From the NCBI GenBank assembly GCA_963820795.1, contig CAWGBJ010000002.1, positions 186,001-250,000 of the forward strand: a stretch of DNA of 64,000 nucleotides. Reading direction: 5' to 3'. The notes below the pieces were generated by a model. It did no database searches and was not told the DNA's origin. It worked only from the letters and a program-made list of their open reading frames with translations. Source of the stretch: Roseiarcus sp963820795. GTDB lineage: Bacteria; Pseudomonadota; Alphaproteobacteria; Rhizobiales; Beijerinckiaceae. Both the position numbers and the translations under genes were made by a program. Positions 62,784-64,000 of this stretch are shown in pieces (position 1 is the stretch's first letter; every line of letters starts with the position of its first letter).

Positions 62784-63614
62784 GTGCTGCGACAATCGTT
62801 AGACACCAATCAGGAAATAATCCTTGCCTGTTACCGCGGCATTCTTGACCGAGATCCAGATAAAGTAGGTTATAATAGTTACGTTGATCGTCTTGATCAA
62901 GGGCTATCACTAGAGGTAATCTTGCGGAGGTTTATTGGCTCCAAGGAGTTTTTTAATAAATTCATTCGTAAGATTGGAATTAACTTGCCCGGGGCCAATG
63001 ACAAATTTCCAGTCGATTACATTTCCCCGGTATCTGAGGCGGGAAAATCGTACCATGCGCGGCGAACGTCTGGCTTCTTTGAAAAGTATATGAACGGCGA
63101 GAAGGTGCTCGATATTGGCTACAAGGGCTATGACAATTCTCAGCTTCGAACGGTCGTGCCGCACGCGATTGGCGTCGATCTGGATTTTCCCGGTTACGAC
63201 GGCGTTCGTCTGCCATTCGAGGACGCGACAATCGATTGCGTCTTCTCCAGCCACTGTCTTGAGCACATTCCGTCGTATCAGGATGCGATCCGCGATTGGT
63301 ATCGTGTCGCCAGACTCGGTGGATTCATAGTATGCATAGTTCCATCGCGGTTGCTTTACGAAAAGCGACGAGATTTACCCTCGAAATTCAACAAGGATCA
63401 CAAAAGATTTTACTCGCCAAAGAGTCTTCTTGGGGAATTCGAAGAATCCCTCGAGGAAAATTCGTATCGAATTCGCCATCTGGAAGAAAATGATCGCGGG
63501 TACGACTATCATATAGGCCCCGAGAAGCATCCCAAAGGCTGTTTCGAGATTGTTCTGGTTGTGGAGAAAATTCAAAAACCGGTTTGGAGTTTGTCGGGTT
63601 TGGCCGGAGCGTGA
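62784..63614 (+). CDS. DUF4214 plus class I methyltransferase protein
   Basis: The 276-residue protein begins with a DUF4214 segment (ACYRGILDRDPDKVGYNSYVDRLDQGLSLEVILRRFIGSKEFF) and continues with an SAM-dependent methyltransferase domain (VLDIGYKGYDNSQLRTVVPHAIGVDLDFPG, CVFSSHCLEHIPSYQDAIRDWYRVARLGGFIV). GAGGA lies before the GTG start; a TTG two codons earlier is possible. The 5' half is AT-richer than neighbouring genes, suggesting transfer. Similar proteins occur in cell-surface polysaccharide clusters. Confidence 0.82.
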   Translation: MLRQSLDTNQEIILACYRGILDRDPDKVGYNSYVDRLDQGLSLEVILRRFIGSKEFFNKFIRKIGINLPGANDKFPVDYISPVSEAGKSYHARRTSGFFEKYMNGEKVLDIGYKGYDNSQLRTVVPHAIGVDLDFPGYDGVRLPFEDATIDCVFSSHCLEHIPSYQDAIRDWYRVARLGGFIVCIVPSRLLYEKRRDLPSKFNKDHKRFYSPKSLLGEFEESLEENSYRIRHLEENDRGYDYHIGPEKHPKGCFEIVLVVEKIQKPVWSLSGLAGA

Positions 63615-63754
63615 GCGTGTTTAAGTGGCTGCGGCGGCAGGGGAGGAAGCATCGGGCCGGAGCGAGGGCTGAACCGTCCGATCAGGTTGGCCGCTTCAGC
63701 GGGTTGAGCCAAGATAATCTGATAGACTGCGAACCTCAGCTGGCCAGGTTATCG

Positions 63755-64000
63755 ATGAAGCTTTTGTGCTCGGCCGCGGCGGTGGCCGGCGTCCTCGTTG
63801 CCTCAATAGCCCTCGCGCAGGACTCTTCGCGCCCAAATGCGCAGCAACGCGTCAATGCGCCGATCCGCGCACAGCGCTCGCCGAATATACCTGCGATTGC
63901 ATCATCTTCGACGCCGGAGCAACCGGCAACCGCATCCACTTTGGGCTTCACGCCGGTCAAAGTCGAGACGCCAACCGACTACGGCGCCTATTGTGACGGT
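63755..64000 (+). CDS. Secreted protein of unknown function, 3' end outside window
   Basis: The visible 82 residues start with a signal peptide (MKLLCSAAAVAGVLVASIALAQD) followed by a disordered Gln/Asn/Pro/Ser-rich stretch and TPVKVETPTDYGAYCDG at the window edge. There is no stop, so it continues past 64000. The gap 63615-63754 shows only a short unassigned frame. Confidence 0.65.
   Translation, partial: MKLLCSAAAVAGVLVASIALAQDSSRPNAQQRVNAPIRAQRSPNIPAIASSSTPEQPATASTLGFTPVKVETPTDYGAYCDG

Noticed and set aside
1..64000. tRNA, rRNA or other structural RNA genes
   Set aside because: No cloverleaf-like or rRNA-like segments were recognised in the gaps by eye; a covariance search was not possible.

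Overview
The window looks like a chromosomal segment of a high-GC alphaproteobacterium of the Hyphomicrobiales (Rhizobiales) type. Supporting signs are the CheL/FlgJ-type flagellar cluster, a trmL gene next to cytochrome bc1 genes, Dnr/FNR-type control of nirK, ribose-type ABC importers, and a nutrient-deprivation/DUF3618/YihY stress operon. GC-rich third codon positions create many long antisense shadow frames, which are left out. No rRNA, tRNA or CRISPR array was seen.

Layout. 1-3.7 kb: denitrification block with a nirV-like gene (cut by the window edge), a three-domain nirK fused to cytochrome c, a CopD-like membrane protein and a Dnr-type regulator, with two FNR-type palindromes. 3.9-7.3 kb: collagen-like lipoprotein, an alpha/beta hydrolase without a clear start, and a sensory-rhodopsin-transducer homologue coupled to an SDR. 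7.3-11.6 kb: a sugar/polyol-oxidation operon on the minus strand (enolase-superfamily protein, a novel duplicated membrane protein, gluconate-dehydrogenase-like small subunit, GMC flavoprotein), shredded by many frameshifts. 11.7-16.6 kb: flagellar export genes (flhA, fliR, FliJ-like, flgJ and two small partners). 16.7-20.2 kb: a mobile or eroded zone with a fold-back element bearing 98-bp perfect inverted repeats, a DUF4062 NTPase gene, relics of soxR and a flavin monooxygenase, and rpmB.

20.3-24 kb: ribose-type ABC importer with a strong terminator. 24-27.8 kb: complete AmmeMemoRadiSam set (amrS divergent from a fused B-A protein). 28.1-28.6 kb: second copy of the dispersed element. 28.7-35.4 kb: lipoprotein hydrolase, mepA, YqhA, mtnP, petC, petB (no petA) and trmL. 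35.5-43.1 kb: response regulator, acs, Uma2, EVE, short YciI, gpsA, then a timA-mltA-smr run. 43.1-46.9 kb: relics, a FixJ-like regulator, a cyclic-nucleotide-domain protein and acuI. 47-52.6 kb: SRAP, tag, HD hydrolase and phosphatase, then Ivy, a stand-alone Lrp-type domain, nitroreductase and flavin reductase. 52.9-55.9 kb: second sugar ABC importer. 56.3-59.7 kb: envelope/stress operon. 59.9-64 kb: ndh, a transglutaminase, a bestrophin-like relic, an AT-richer DUF4214-methyltransferase gene and a secreted protein cut by the window end.

The functional themes are low-oxygen respiration (nirK, Dnr, bc1, ndh), sugar uptake and oxidation, envelope and peptidoglycan work (MepA, MltA, Ivy, YihY) and DNA-damage handling (SRAP, Tag). 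Single-base frameshifts occur even in rpmB, so at least some of the broken genes are probably sequence errors rather than pseudogenes.
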